Source: Monarcha castaneiventris obscurior
Taxonomy: Eukaryota; Chordata; Aves; Passeriformes; Monarchidae
Assembly (NCBI GenBank): GCA_026261815.1
Contig: JAMPIT010000258.1
Location: forward strand, 17,006,501 to 17,070,500
Direction: 5' to 3'
Length of the DNA stretch: 64,000 nucleotides
Under the pieces are notes generated by a model that saw nothing but the letters and a program-made list of their open reading frames with translations, had not been told where the DNA came from and did not search any database. This document shows, in pieces, positions 35,857 through 49,618 of the stretch. The position numbers and the translations under genes were made by a program. How positions within the stretch are numbered: the first letter of the stretch is position 1; each line of letters opens with the position of its first letter.

Positions 35857-36784
35857 TCCGGCGCGGGCGGAGGGCGGCGGCGCTGGGCCGGGGGCCGCGG
35901 CGGGGCGGGAGCGCCGCGTCCGGGGTGCGGGTGTGCGCGCGCCGCCGGCGCGGCCATGGCGCTCCCGGGGCGGCCCCGCGCCCTCCGCCCGCCCGGCGCG
36001 GCCACGGCGGGACGGGCGCTTTGTGCTCGGGGCTCGGCGGCGGGGCCCTCGCCGTGCTCCCGGCGCGGCTCGGGCAGCGGCCCGCGCCGGGCAGCCTCGG
36101 GGCGGCGGCAGAGCTGCTGCTCCCCCGAAAACCAGCGGGCTGCTCAGACGAGCAAAGCGTTTTCAGCTGCCGGCCCTAATTAGAAGCAGCTACTATACAG
36201 CTTTGTCTCTAAAAGTACTGCAGAACATTGGCTAACACTGCATTGGGTTTGTTTTAAACACGAAGAATTGGCAGCAGCAGGACAGGCAGTGTCTGTCTCG
36301 CGTTAGGTCTTTTCTTAAAGCTCCCCTGTTCCCTCCGAAGGCTGCTGGGTTGTGCCGAGGACGGCAGAGAAGGGGCTTCTCCCGGGGGAGTGCCGGAGCG
36401 AGGCGCGGCGGTGTCTGCTCGCTGTGCTGGGCTGTTGTATCTCCTCTGCCAGCTCTCCTGCTACTGCCGCTCTGGCTGGAGCTAACGCTGTTCCTGGGAA
36501 AGCTTGGGCGTAAGAAGGAACAGTACCAAGAGCGTTTACGTCCCCGCTTTAAATGCCGCCTGCCCTTCATTTACTTGCTTTTAAAGACTGTGAAGCAGAG
36601 ACACTTGTACTAAGAAAAAAAAAATTACAGAAAGCTAAACATTGCAGCTTGAAGTCTGGTCCAGGAACTCTTGATCTGGACCTAGCATTATAGGGTGTTT
36701 TTGTTTAGTGGGTTTGTTGTTTTTGTTTTTGTTTTTCTTTGGAGTTGCATTAAACATCTTTATCAGTATTTTGTAGTGCAGGGC

Positions 36785-36925
36785 CGTCGTTCTCTAGAGG
36801 AGCAAAGCTGTGCTCCACGCCGAGCCAAGCGGGTGCCCGAGGAGCCGGGGCAGCCGTGGCGCTGCGGGCGGAGCGGCTGGGTGGGGCGCAGGGGCTGGCG
36901 ATGCCAGCGCAGCTCCTGAAGCCAC
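36785..36925. other. Small GC-rich pocket in FNBP1L intron 1
   Basis: About 140 bases of CpG-rich sequence lie in AT-rich intron, 1.1 kb after the first exon. It could be an alternative promoter, a small GC-rich insertion or a detached part of the CpG island. No splice signals or coding similarity are evident. Confidence 0.3.
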
Positions 36926-36970
36926 CTGAATTAAGTTGTGTCTGATTATGCAAAATGAAGGTGTGATAGC

Positions 36971-36978
36971 GTCACGTG
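36971..36978. promoter_or_regulatory. Extended E-box GTCACGTG
   Basis: GTCACGTG is a strong USF/TFE-type E-box, located 1.3 kb into FNBP1L intron 1 just after the GC-rich pocket. Confidence 0.25.
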
Positions 36979-39696
36979 TACTACGTGGAGAAGCCTGATT
37001 TAATGGTATTTAGGGGTTACTTCAGTGTTTTGCATAGTACCTGGTACTTAACTAGGATTTGTAGACACGATGAGAATTCAGACAAAATACACTTGGTAAG
37101 TACAGAAGGCACTGCTGTAACAAGCCTGAAATCTAAAACTGTCGTAACACTGGCAGTAAGGAGTAAGTAAAAGCTGTGATTTATATTGGCTGCACAAGAG
37201 TGTGTGTAGCTCATGCCTGTATGTACTTCAGGTGAGAGGTGAGTGTCACTTGAGGAGAGTGGGGGTTGGCATTTGGACGAGCACTGACTGTAAACACTTA
37301 AATATGTATTGCTTTAGAAAACAGGGTTTTAGCTTACTGTATCTGCTCATTTTTGTAGCCTGTAGCCTATTAATTGTATTTTTTTTCTTTTTTGTTGAGC
37401 TTGTAAATGACAATCGAAGGTTTTGTACTCTGTTGTGTTCATTTTGTATGAAAGTGCTTGTCTTTGTCGTGTGTTTAAGAAACATATGCAAAAAGATGGA
37501 TTTTGATCTCAGGCTTCCTTTTAATGATAGGCATTTAACTCACAGTGTTGTGAAACTAGCTGAAATTTATTTTAACCTACTATATTTCTTTTGTCATAAG
37601 TCGCTAATTCTTATGCATTAGTTTGAAGAAATAATGCCGGAATTTTAAGCTAGAAGTTTTACTGCAATACTTTTATTTCAGCAAAATTTAATATATTTTT
37701 TCCTTGATATCAGGCGATGATCTGCAACTCTACTCTGAGGTAACTTTATGCATAGAGTGGTCTGTTTGTAACTGTATAACTAGACTTTGACAATGCAAGT
37801 TTTTACATTACAGGATACCTTTTAAATTTTTTTAAATTGAATCTAATAATACTTTAAAAAATTTACTATGTTTATAAATCAAACTGATTTCTTAGTTGGA
37901 AGAATATTCAGTGCTTCACTTACTGTAAAGAGTATTAAACTTTAATTGTAGTAACAATTTGTGCTGGGCAAGTAAACATTACTTTTTCAAGATCTGGCAC
38001 AAAATCAAATTCATTAAGAATTATCTTAAATCTAGGTTAAAAACACAAGGAAAACCAGTATTTGTGGGCCTTCAAAGACAGAGCTCTGAACAAGATAAAA
38101 ATAAACTCTTAGACATGTTTGTATTCTAGTGTAGCAATTCCTTCATCATTTCCTGTTGCTAGCATCAGAGGGGCTTCGGGAGGCAGCCTGGGCTGCTCTG
38201 GGTTTGCTGATGGCAGCAGGAGCATGAGAACTCGCCGTGCTCAGTCCCCAGCTGCAGAGAACTCCTCTGCTCAGGTCTTCTGGACACCTCATTGGGCCTA
38301 AAGCTCTCTTTCATTAGTGCTTTCATCTCATAAAGTGGAATTTTTCAGGACTGAGACTGGTATCGAGATTATAGTTTTTCAGGACATTTGCATGTATGTA
38401 TATATGCTTTGCTAATTTATTGAAGCAAATTTGATGATTCTGTATCAGGCTTTTTTAGTATCTCCTTAACTCCGCCTTCTTAAGGTATATCTCTTCATGC
38501 TGGTTTTTGATATTTTATGCTGAATTACAGTTCGGATGTGTTTTTTAAATTGTTCTGGAATTTTATACTGTTTGCTGTTTTGGATAAAGCAAAAAAATGG
38601 ACATAGATGAATATAGAGACAAATAAGGAACCAGAAGTAAAATTAGGGGATAAAGAAAGGAACTCATGTCTGATATTTATGTGGTAATTATTAAATATGG
38701 CAATTCTGGTGTTAAAATCATACGTATGCTGATTGAATTGTTACATCAGGGACAGGACAAAGGAAAGATTTCCTTTGATTGGCCAGTATTTTCTAATTCT
38801 TTAATTTGGTAGCTGTTTGTTTGTTTCTCAAGCAAGGTTTTGTTTTTAAGTACATCACCATTCTCTGAAGTGAGTGTGCAGTGTACAAAACACATGTACA
38901 TCTTGAGTAGGCTAAAGCACTTGGTGCTTTTCAGTGTGTCTTGGCTAAACAGCGTGCTCCCTGTTGTGTTTCTTTTGATAGCATTGTATGAAATAATGTA
39001 AATTAATAATAGCAAAATAGATGTTGAATCATAGAAGCCATCCTGTGAGTAGAACTGTTTCATTCCACCGCATTTTCTGTGCTGTGGGAAGTATGTTCCC
39101 CTTTTCTGCTTTCTTACTGTAATAGAGAATTTTGATTATGATTTGAAAGTAGTATGCAACAAATAGTTTTATTCTCATCAGTGTATATATCTTTGTGGTC
39201 ACTCTGCAGCATATTCCTTATGGTATGACCACAGAAGACCAAAGATACTTTGGTGAACTGCTCTGCATAATACTCTCTTGAGGGTTAGAACATAGTAGTG
39301 AGAACTGGGAAGTCTTGTCTTCCCTAATTCAGTTGAAATATATTTTTTGAGAATTTGGTTGTTGGTTGCCAAATTTTCCTGTCTCTAATATTTGACTTCT
39401 TTGTAGGTAACATTTGTAAAGCAGTAATCATTTGATGAAAGGAACACATAATTGCAAAGTAGCATTGCTGCACTTCATTAGTAAAAGGAAATTGTTGCTG
39501 TTTATTTAGATACAGATACTTTTCAGAATTAACTTTTTGGGATTTTTCATGCTTTTTTCAAATACTGCTTGCTTATGTTCACCTCGTGAACCGTAAGAGG
39601 GTTTACACATTGAAGCAGTGGTTAGACTTGCATTTTTGCTTTATAAAGTGTCCTGTCTGACATCTGTCAAAATGTGCTGTAATATCCAAGGCAAGA

Positions 39697-39712
39697 ATAG
39701 ATAGATAGATAG
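39697..39712 (+). repeat. (ATAG)4 microsatellite
   Basis: Four perfect ATAG units in FNBP1L intron 1, ten bases before a G-rich quadruplex motif. Confidence 0.9.
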
Positions 39713-39722
39713 AACTAAAATT

Positions 39723-39740
39723 GGGAGGGAGGGAGGGGGG
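39723..39740 (+). repeat. (GGGA)n tract, G-quadruplex motif
   Basis: Three GGGA units followed by six G bases fit the quadruplex rule with single-base loops. It lies on the sense strand of the FNBP1L intron. Confidence 0.85.
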
Positions 39741-42700
39741 TAGTAACTTTAAATATTTGGAAATAAAAGTGATAGATTATGATGTGTTTAAGAATCTTCT
39801 CAGCGTGAGCATCTGTTCAGTGTGTATGTTTCTGTACATCTGGAGTTCTTTTGTGGTGGGCTTAAAGTGTACAAATAGCATTAACATTGAATATTTTAAA
39901 AAATACATCTGGTTATTGTCATCTTGGGTTATTGTGCTGTTAAACTGAATATGTAGTGCATTTGCTTTGATGCTAAAGGCTTACTAAGCTTTGGAGACTG
40001 GAACGTAGCTGATAATGAAATTCTTGGTGTAATGAGAGGAGACAGTGTGATGGCATTCTGAAGTGGCTTCTTTGGAAATTAATTAAAGAGTTTGTTCTGT
40101 CTCTTTAAAAAAAAAACAACCAGGAAGGATGTTTTTTGAATTTGGATGCACGTTCTGTCGTTCCAACCCCTGTGAACCCTTTAATAGCAGTTGGCAGAAG
40201 AAGAGTTTGAATACCATGTCAGAACATTTTCAGTCTGTAGAACCAGTCTAGCCATCTGTTTCTCACCTCTTGATAAATATTTAAAACAGAATTTTTGCTG
40301 AGGGCTTTTGTGCTGAGATTTCATGATTAAAAAGAAATGGCTAGAGAAGATTTAATGATACTATTGTTGTGAGCTCCTTGGGGCCAGAAGCACACCATCT
40401 TTTATAATTAAGAAACCACTGGCACTGTAGAGTAGTGTTTTAGAAATTAGTTATGTTGGACCAAAGAAAGATCAAAGTATATTTGGTGATGTGCTCTTTT
40501 TAATCTTTCCTTCAACAAAATTCATTCGGTGCCTAAACCCAAGTTCTGTTTTTAAAAATATTAACTCAGTTGCATCAGTGATTTTTCAAAAGTGTTAAAA
40601 ATTTTCTTATGCTTTCAGACCCACTTTCAGACATTGTTTCCTTCTTATTTTAGAATCAGTCTCTTGTTGTAGAAGATAAATCGTGTGGTGATGTTGTCTA
40701 ATCTTAAAAGTTGTCAAGTGTAATTATATATGGAAAACATCCACAGGATGTAAATTTGAGTTAGATTCAAGAAGTAGCTAACTTTTATGTAGCATACTTC
40801 TGTTGCAGTAATGTATTGTATTTTTTTTCACTAGACTAGGAAATTTATTTTTTAGCTAAATAAAAGTTTTTTTCCAAGCAAAAAAAAAGTTTTTCCTCTT
40901 GAAACCGAGAAACCTTTCTTGACAGTAAATGTGAATGTGGTTATGTAGTTACTAGTGTTGTTAATACAGATAACAAACCATTGTAAATAATTCTAAATAT
41001 CAAACCATATTCCATATGGAAATTCTTTTGTGCTCTTGAATCTTAATATTTTGTGAACTTACTTTCTAGTGTACTAACATATACTGTGTTAAAGGTAATA
41101 CTCTATTTAACAGGGAGATGTTTGAGAGATGGAACATGGGTTTCCCACCCCCCTCCTCAGATTTCTCCTTCAACTTAACCCAAAGATTGCGAGCAGTACT
41201 CTGTATAGATTCTCTCTCCATTCAGTACTCTTGCTGTTGTCGTCTGCAGATGTGTGCAAGGAATGTGTCTTGTGGCTAAAGTATAAGATTACAGAGTTTT
41301 CCAGATGCATGGGATGGTTACACATTTCCTTTGTCTTGGGTGACATGCTGGATAAAATGGCTAATTGCTGTGAGGTTCCAGTCCTTCACAAGGAGTATTG
41401 TGCAGCTTATCTCATCCCTGTGAAAACCTCTGAGATTTCCAACTAGAAAGTTATGTAAGGATCAAATACTTGGTTATTGAAAGTGTAGTTGCTGTAGGCT
41501 TTGGTGTGAAAACAATTGTATTGAGTTTTAGTTGGAAATGTTTGTCCGTATTTTTCCAGCAATTGTCTGGTTCAGAAACATCTGACCTTTTTACTGGTTT
41601 TTCCAGGAAGGGGTGTGTCATTGTCATGAGACTTTATCAGTTTGGATTTGATGTTGAACATAATTTAAGAATGCATACATGTGTCCTTGACTGTCTGTTT
41701 AGAAGGGGTTTTTTTTTGAGTTTTGAAAACTTTATAAACTGATATGTATTAAAAAGGCATCTGTTTTTATTTATGGCCCCACTTGTTTGTGTACTTGGAA
41801 GTGTATATGCTTTTCAGTGAAGTTTGTACAAAGATACATGAGACTTTACTAATCTGGAAATCCTGAATACTGGAAGAGTATTGCTGTCTTGTAAAAAATG
41901 TATGCAGTATCCTTGTTCATAGTATGAAATCTGAGAGTTGCCTTTATCAAGATTCTAAATGCTGCAGCTGTCATTTGATTTCCTGAGTGAGAATAGGTTG
42001 TTGGAGATTGTAAGATCTTTTATCTCAACCAAGCTGAGGATTTCTTTAGAGTGTATCTGTCAAAATAATGATCCTTTGGAATGGCAAATCGATTAGATTT
42101 TGGGATGGAGAAAAGCATGAGTAGAGAGAAGTCTGTTGGCAATGTGCTCATGAGCTGAGGGTTGCCCAAGTAGGTATGATTTGTGCTTTCAGGTGTTTGC
42201 AGGTGATTACTGGAAGACAGAAGATGTGTGTTATTGCTTGTGTAGAGCTGTCACTGATGCTGTAGACCTAATGAAATAAGTCTAAAATATCTAAAAGTTA
42301 ATTAGTGTTGTGTTTAAATTAGTTCTTATACTGGATTGATCTGGGTGAGACCCTCATTTGTTAATATAGTATCTTTAAATACTTCAGACCTTACAATTGC
42401 AGAGCACTCTTTAGTGTGCTTGGTGAAGCCAGTGATTGAGTAATGTAGGGTGTTCTATTTTTTTATGGAGGGAAAGTTAACACATTTCAGAATAAGTTTT
42501 CATTGTTCATACAACACATGTGCATACTTTTTAAAGAACTTGAATTCCTTTTGGTAGAGAAAAGAATTCCCTGAAGTCCAGATACGTTCAGCTTTTTCCT
42601 TGTAATGGTGAACAAACTGTTCAGTGAAAGCTGAAATTCCAATCAGATTGTTTCATTTTGCCCCTAGTGAGTTTACGTACCCCAGTCCCAGTGCTCTCTT

Positions 42701-44809
42701 GGCAGAAGGTTTAGAGGTTTGTCTTCACATGTATGTCAGTGCTTCAGCTGGATGGGAAAAGAAGGAAAAAAAGTATTATACTAATAAAAGCCTTCTGGTT
42801 TTCATTAAAATGCAGACCCTCTACACTGACTTTGTTTATGGAATTATCTGCAATAAATTTCTGAGTTTCTGGGTTTTTTTTTCAGCTACAAGTTCTAGTC
42901 TAAGAGGAGAGTGGTAGGAGTATTACATTTCCTGCTAGGTGACTAGAACAGGAAAGGGCTTAATTTTAGGTGTACTAAATTTTCTGATAATTTCTACTGT
43001 ATGGAAATTTGAAATAGTTACATATAAGATTCATGAATACCTTTTCTTTGATTTTTTTTTTCTTTTATTTAGTTAGAACTCTGCTTCTGCTTTGTCATTT
43101 ACGATGAAAAGGGCATTAGACTGATGAAACTTCTTTCTGGCGTCATGGTTTGTACATTCGTCCGTAGTTTTATTACTTATTACATCTTTTGCAGGAGAAG
43201 TGCAGTTTTACTATGAGCTAAAATGCTAATATTGCAGGACCTGAATTTTTCTTGGGCTTTACTGTGTAACTCTTGTGTTGTCTTGGCCAAATGAACTTAA
43301 TTTTTGTCTCTGTTAGTTGGGTTGTAAAATTGGAGTACACTTTGTTTCTTGTAATCAAATTAATATCATAACAATATTTGTGAAATAATTTAACATTCTT
43401 TAATGTGTAAGGGCGTAGTAATATGGTGTTTTAAGATACTGAAAGTAAGCCTTGCACTTTTTCTTGGTTTTGGAGGGGATAGAGTTAATTTACTACTTTG
43501 TAGCTGGTACAGTTGCTGTGATTTGGATATTCAGAAGTGTTTGTTCCAGAGGCAAGTACCATGCGAATCACTTCTCCGTGGCTGGTACACAGCAGATAGT
43601 ACAACATGCTTTTTTTGTAGTTCTGTGTTAAGTAAAACATATTTTTTCAGTATTGTGCAATGAAATGACTTTCACTAGATTTTAGTTTGGAGTGTACTGA
43701 AGAACTTCTGAGATGACAGCAGTTGCACTGGAGGGTTGAGAGGCAGCCTTAACTTTTGGCACACTTGAAGTAACCAGATGTTAGTGCAGGTGATGAAGAT
43801 GGATGTGCCTTTTGGATCTCCATCTGCTTTATAAATCCTTTCGAAAGAGAGCATTTGATTGCTGGATTCTTTCTCACGATGAATGCTCAATTCAACTGGG
43901 TGTGAAAATCTCACTTCGTAAATCCTGGTTGGTAGAGTAATTGGAAGGCATTTTCTTTGAATGTGGGTATGCTTCTTGAACACTTTGTCTTTATCCCAGA
44001 TGGCTCATCTCTTTCAGAGAAGGTCAAAAATGTTTTACTTTTCTTAAAATATCTTCAAATAAGCATTTGGTCTAGGTGGCATGGGGTTTTCTTCTGGCAG
44101 TGAGTGGGAAAGTTTGTGAACCCAAGACAACACCTGTGCTGCAATGCAGTTGGCTGTCTCTACAGCAGGGGGATACTCTGGAAGGGGAGATGGTAATGTT
44201 TATAATACCCAACACTTTTTAATCCTTACAATAAATGAATATGGTATTCCTGTTGCAGCTGTCTGTTATGGCATCTAATTGTCTTGCAGTTTTTTCCCCT
44301 ATTTATATGAAGTCAGTCACAGTTAGAGGAATATTTAGGGTATTTGACATCAATCAAAATGAATTCGTTGGAGCATATTTTATGTTCATATTTATGTAGC
44401 ACCTAGTACCGTTAGTCACACACAGTGGCCTTGTGTTGTGCTGCATTCTACACGAGCTCACTATAAAGAGCATCCCCAGTCCAACTTTGAATTCCAGCAG
44501 GGGCTGTGTCATTTAGTGGTCATGCCAAATGAGAGTTGTGCAAACCCCGATATTGTTGAGTGCAGTGGGCAGTGATCTCAACTGCAGCCTCTTCACTGTT
44601 TTTTTTGGTAAGCCTTGCGAGCTAAGGCTGGCAGCGGGGCAGACCTGTGTCATGTTTGCAGGGGATGAGAACCCAAACAACTTAAGAGAATGCAGGAAAT
44701 ACTTGTTGAAATATACAAGGGAGTGTCGGTGTCTCAAGCGAAGCAAGCAGTAATCCTTTGGTATGATGAGGTAATAAACTGGAATCAGCCAGCAATGCCC
44801 TTGGAAGTG

Positions 44810-45030
44810 AGGTTAAGAAGCTAATGTGTGATGCGATAGAGAAGGATGCAAAGAGACAGGAAGAGATAATGCTGGGTGAAAAACATGTGGGTGAAAGGAT
44901 AATCTCTCAATACCAGAGAAAAGAATGTGGCGTGGTTGAGAAATGAGATGGGTAGAGAATGCGTACAGACTGCAGATGTTGGAATGGTTATAAAGAGACC
45001 GATTAAAAAAAAAAAGAAAAAGAAGAAGTT
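44810..45030 (+). other. Purine-rich tract ending in an A-rich stretch
   Basis: The + strand is strongly purine-biased over roughly 220 bases and ends in an 11-base A run followed by GA-rich sequence (45004-45028). It could be a diverged retroposed sequence with an A-rich tail or a simple purine bias. No family is recognised. Confidence 0.25.
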
Positions 45031-47874
45031 GTTAACAAGTTTTAGGATGGACATAAATTTGAGATTCAGGAAAGAAGTCAAATAACCAGGTGAAAGAAAG
45101 GTTGAAGTTTGAGACCCTGGTATAAAAGGTATAAACCAGTAAAGTGCAGTAGCTGCAAAGATGTGATGGACATTATATGCTTTTAAATGAAATATTTTAT
45201 CTTAGTTTTTCCTTGAAAACAAGTTCAAATTTCTGATTAGTAGATGGAAAACTGTTTGAAGGTCCACTAAGGAAGGCTGATAAAACAATTTTTTTCTGTA
45301 GAGTCAAAAATGGATTCCCTCATGCCCCTAATATCGACTTTATTTAGACCCCAAGAGTGCAGGTACATAATTACATATTTAATTTTACCAATACTTGTTC
45401 ATTTTATGAGCAAAGATCTCACAGGATCAGTGAAACTCATGAATGTGCTTGAGTGTAGATACTGTATTGCCAGGAAATTTTCAAAGCAGTTTCTTTGGTT
45501 TTAAGAAAGGGAATATTTGCAAACTAGCTCTACCTATAGCTTGTAGTTGTTGCATGGCATTATTTAAATCAGCAACAATTACTGATGTTCTTTAATTTAG
45601 TGGATCTGTTTTCAGCCTTATGACTTTTGACTGCTGCGAACTGTGAGTTAGAAGAACAAGGATATGTACTTGGATTTATGAATGGTGAAAATTTTATTTT
45701 CAGAGTATTTATAATTTATTTAAAAGCTTTATCTCAGTAACTATGGTTTTTATTATCTGGGAAATCTGCTAAACAATAGATGATGACATTCAAGATCTGT
45801 GCAATATGGTCAAGGCGTTACAAATTTGTAACACTTGAGGAGTGCAAGAAAAGGACGAACTTGTCTTGAAAACTTCTTCAGCATGTTGTAATAAAATGGT
45901 AAAAACCAGACTGGAATATCTGGTTAGGTCTCATGTCTAAGAAGATGGCATGTTTAAAGAGGAAACATTAATTTCTTGAAAATAAATAGTAACTTATCAG
46001 GAAAATCCAAATGTTTGGGATTCTTCTACATTGTAAGTATTGTGAGGGGAATGTAGATTGTACAGTTCTGTGTAACTTAAATAGAAACGCCACCACGTGA
46101 GGCAAGCTGAGCAGTTTTGTCAAGTATCCTGGCTCTGCATGATACTCAAATATTTACTCCTGTAGCAGGAGGTGTGGTGGTCTGAGTGTTTAGATTGAGA
46201 CTGAGGAAACAGGGGTTGTAGGTTATTTGTTTTGGTTTATCTTGATTGCTTGTTTGTTTTGTAAAAGCTGTGAGGTCTTTTGTGTTATTTCTGCTGAAGT
46301 TTTGCAATCACTTAAACTAGATCTTTTAACTTTTCTCCCCAAGTTTGAGATTCTGTTAATATTAAGATCTCTCTCATAACAAAGGTAGCTTCTTTCCAAA
46401 ATGGCTTTTTAAGAAACATGTTCACTTTGATGTTGGTGCTAGGGAGAATAATTATCATCTTTCCAGGAAGAACGTTGCAGTTCCTCCTCACTAGCCTAGC
46501 ACTTGAGAGATACAAGTGTGATTTCCCTGAGTTCCAGCTTTACGTTCTGCATTCCTGAGAGGGAAGCAGCGAGGTAGGAGTAGTTGTGCACATCAAGAAG
46601 TTTTTACTGGAAGAAACATCCAGTTAGTGGATTGGAATTGGAGCTTTATAAAACCAGGGATTGGCTCTGTGTATTAAAACTGTTGTAGGTGCAAACAAAC
46701 CCAGTGTTAGGCTGAGTATGCTGCCTACTCTTCCTGCTTGGATGTCTTAGCACACAGTGACTTCCAATTATTTTGGTTCTGCGGTGTTGTCATTCAATTT
46801 CACTGAAATTTCAATAGTTGAACTGAAGTAATTTTCTTAAGAGGTTTGAAATAGTCTTAAAGATGACATGCCAGTGGTATTTATGCTTAGTGATTCTTAG
46901 ATAAAATGTTTTTCCATATTCTGTCTGGTTTATACTTCAAGGCTGTAATTGTGGGCTGTGTAATGAATACATTTTGACATCATTTGTATAAAATGCCTTG
47001 CAATTTTTGAAAAAACATGTAATTGTCTTAAGGAGATAGTGCTGAATGGCCAGGATTCATGCTTTTTACAATAATGATGTACCATGAAATATCAGTGCTT
47101 CAAACTCAAGTTTCAACCTTGAGCTTTAATTCTGAAAGGAGAGCTTATGCAGACCTTTATGCACACATTAGGTGGGAATACTGCTGTTTATGTCTACTGG
47201 ATGCTGGGAAATGTGAATTTTAAGACCTTATATGTAAATGTCTCTTACGATCTTGATAGACTATTTGTTGTACTTTGTATTTAGCATTTGTGCTTAGCAT
47301 TTCAACTTCTAATCATGCAGGCATAATCAGACTGTAAGTCAAACCTGAGACTTGTGGCTTTCCTGACTGCTTTTCTTCATTATGTCATTGGAAAAGAGGC
47401 TTGATTTTTTGCTGACTTCTGTTGGTTTGTGGGAAGAGGATCATGCTCCCGTATCTCCTTAGTTAATCTAACAGTTGTTTGGATGTTGCCTGTTATCCTT
47501 TATGTTACCACTTACGCTGTTGCAAAGACAGCATAGCTCTTTGTAGTGTTAGTTCTTCTGGTTCTTTCTTAGTGTAAAACAATGTTTTATGTGGTGTAAA
47601 GAGGTTTTTGTTTTTCAAGGAAGGTGGTGAATTTGAAAGCATTTCTTCAAGAACACTTTGCAGATTTTTCATTTATTTTCAGTTGATTGAAATTATCTCA
47701 AAGTAGCACAGTATGCAGTTGAACCTCATTGCAGGATTTTTTTTTTTTTAATATTACTGTGTTTTGCAAAAAGCTGATAAGGGCACTTGAAAAATATAAC
47801 TAAAAATCTATGTATTCCTGCCATAGTAAAGGGATTTGAGGCTTTGCTTATAGTTGGATGCCGCTTGAGAGATG

Positions 47875-47910
47875 CACTAAAGCTAATCCACTGCCACTAA
47901 AGCTAATCCA
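47875..47910 (+). repeat. 16-bp direct repeat, 4-base spacer
   Basis: CACTAAAGCTAATCCA occurs identically at 47875-47890 and 47895-47910. Confidence 0.95.
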
Positions 47911-49566
47911 ATAGTAAGTTTATAGCAGGAAATGGCACCCTAACATCTTAAACAGCTTTTGTTTTTTTACCATCAGACTCTACTTGTCTGTGTTCTGAAC
48001 ACAGTTTCTTCTGATCTTCATGTGCTAGAAGTTCCTAACATTTACCTTCTCCATTTTTAGTTTCTTTAGACTATCTTATGTTATTTTTATTCATAATATT
48101 TTTTTCTTTGGTTACAGATGAATTGGTTACAATTCATTCAGTTGCTTCAGCAGCATTACTTTCTGTATTCTGCTTAGTATTAGCTTGTATTTTATGAGGG
48201 GAAGAGATGAATAAAGAGAATGGCAAGTTAACAACGAAGAAGTATGAGTTACACAAAGTTACTTTTAAGGTCATCTTTTGGGATACGACGTGCTTTGATG
48301 TATGCAGTTTTCTTCTGGGCTTTGTATGATCTGTGTTTATCATTTCTATAACATGGTATAAAACATCTGCAGCACCTGTAGAGGTGTTCCTGAAGGCTTT
48401 TGTGTTAGTATTTCAGAAGGCTTTCATAATCAGTATTTCCCTATGAAGACCACTTTTCAGTAGCCGTTATTGCTTTAACTTTGAGTGGAAACAATGGTAG
48501 GTATGTTTTAGATAACCTCATGAACCATACATTTAAGCACTATCTTTTGACTTTAAGGACAGTATATTAAAAGACATTTCTAGTAAAGCTTTATTTAATA
48601 CTAGCTGACACAGAAGGTAGTATTTCTCATCCAGTTACATTCTTCTGGCTGGAAACTGTTTACTTTTTAGCTGCAAGTAGTTTATTTGAATTACATTTGG
48701 TGTGCTGTCGCCCTACATTAGTATTAGGAATCCTAAGTTACATCATGGAAAATTCAGAATTTTCTCCATGATTTTGTGTCTGATTTCATGTCAGTATTTG
48801 TCTACTAGTTGTGCATTTACTGCTGTTGTGGCCCAGTTTAATTGCTACTCAGTTTTCTGCTGTAGTTTCTGGGAATCTGCTTGTTTCCGTTAGACTTCTT
48901 TACCTGTTACATTTGTTTAGTGCAAAAAGCTATTACTGGTTTATGCATGACAGTTGTAAAAATTAAAATAATTGTTTCCAAGAAACACAAATTCAGAAAT
49001 CAGAGATGACTGTGCCGACGTTGTGATAAGTGTATTGTGTAGTCTCTCCAGGTCTTTGTTGAAGTGGGGAAAATTATTTTGCAGCATGGGTGGAAAACGT
49101 TTTAATTAGCATTTTAGTTGATTGTTGAGTTTGGAATCCTTGATGTGAAATGTTTGCAATAATCTTGAGCAACAAGATTGATACATGGCTTAGTTAAATG
49201 TATTATTGTTAAGATATTAGTATGTGTTATCTCAGCATGATTTTACCATGGAAGTAAAACATACGACACTGATGTTGGTGACAGCCATTTAAGATGGATG
49301 TTGAGAACCATAACAATTTAGAGAGCATGAAATGATTTCTAAATTGCTGTCAATTTACTGTTGATTGTGTCTGTGAAGTAACTAGTTGCTTGTGTGAATG
49401 AGCTGGTTTGGGGAATGCTAGAAATTCAAGTATTTATTTTGTGGTACTAGGTATTCTTGAGAGGCGTAAAAGCTTTTGATTGTATGTAACCAGGAAAAAA
49501 AGAAATGTTAATTTTATTATCAGGAGTGTACTCTAATTGCAGCAGGTTGATAGCAAATGAGTATTC

Positions 49567-49618
49567 CCAGCCTAATGGACTAATGCCAAATGTGTGCCAG
49601 CCTAGTGGACCAATGCCA
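49567..49618 (+). repeat. Imperfect 30-bp-period direct repeat
   Basis: Segments 49567-49588 and 49597-49618 both begin CCAGCCTA and end AATGCCA, differing at two positions. Confidence 0.85.

Larger units (their letters stand above)
35195..36180 (+). promoter_or_regulatory. FNBP1L: CpG-island promoter of FNBP1L
   Basis: About 1 kb of very GC- and CpG-rich DNA covers the probable 5' UTR, the first coding exon and the start of intron 1. It has GC boxes, no TATA box and sharp AT-rich edges. The reading frame of the start codon stays open upstream to 35201, a by-product of composition. Confidence 0.75.

Noticed and set aside
35201..36235. 344-codon + strand frame containing the FNBP1L start
   Set aside because: It is in frame with MSWGTELW but runs through the splice donor into intron 1 and begins at GTG. 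The known FNBP1L N-terminus starts at the internal ATG, so the extension is a composition artefact.
43675..43983. 102-codon minus-strand frame in FNBP1L intron 1
   Set aside because: No motif or domain was found on reading it, and there is no splice context.
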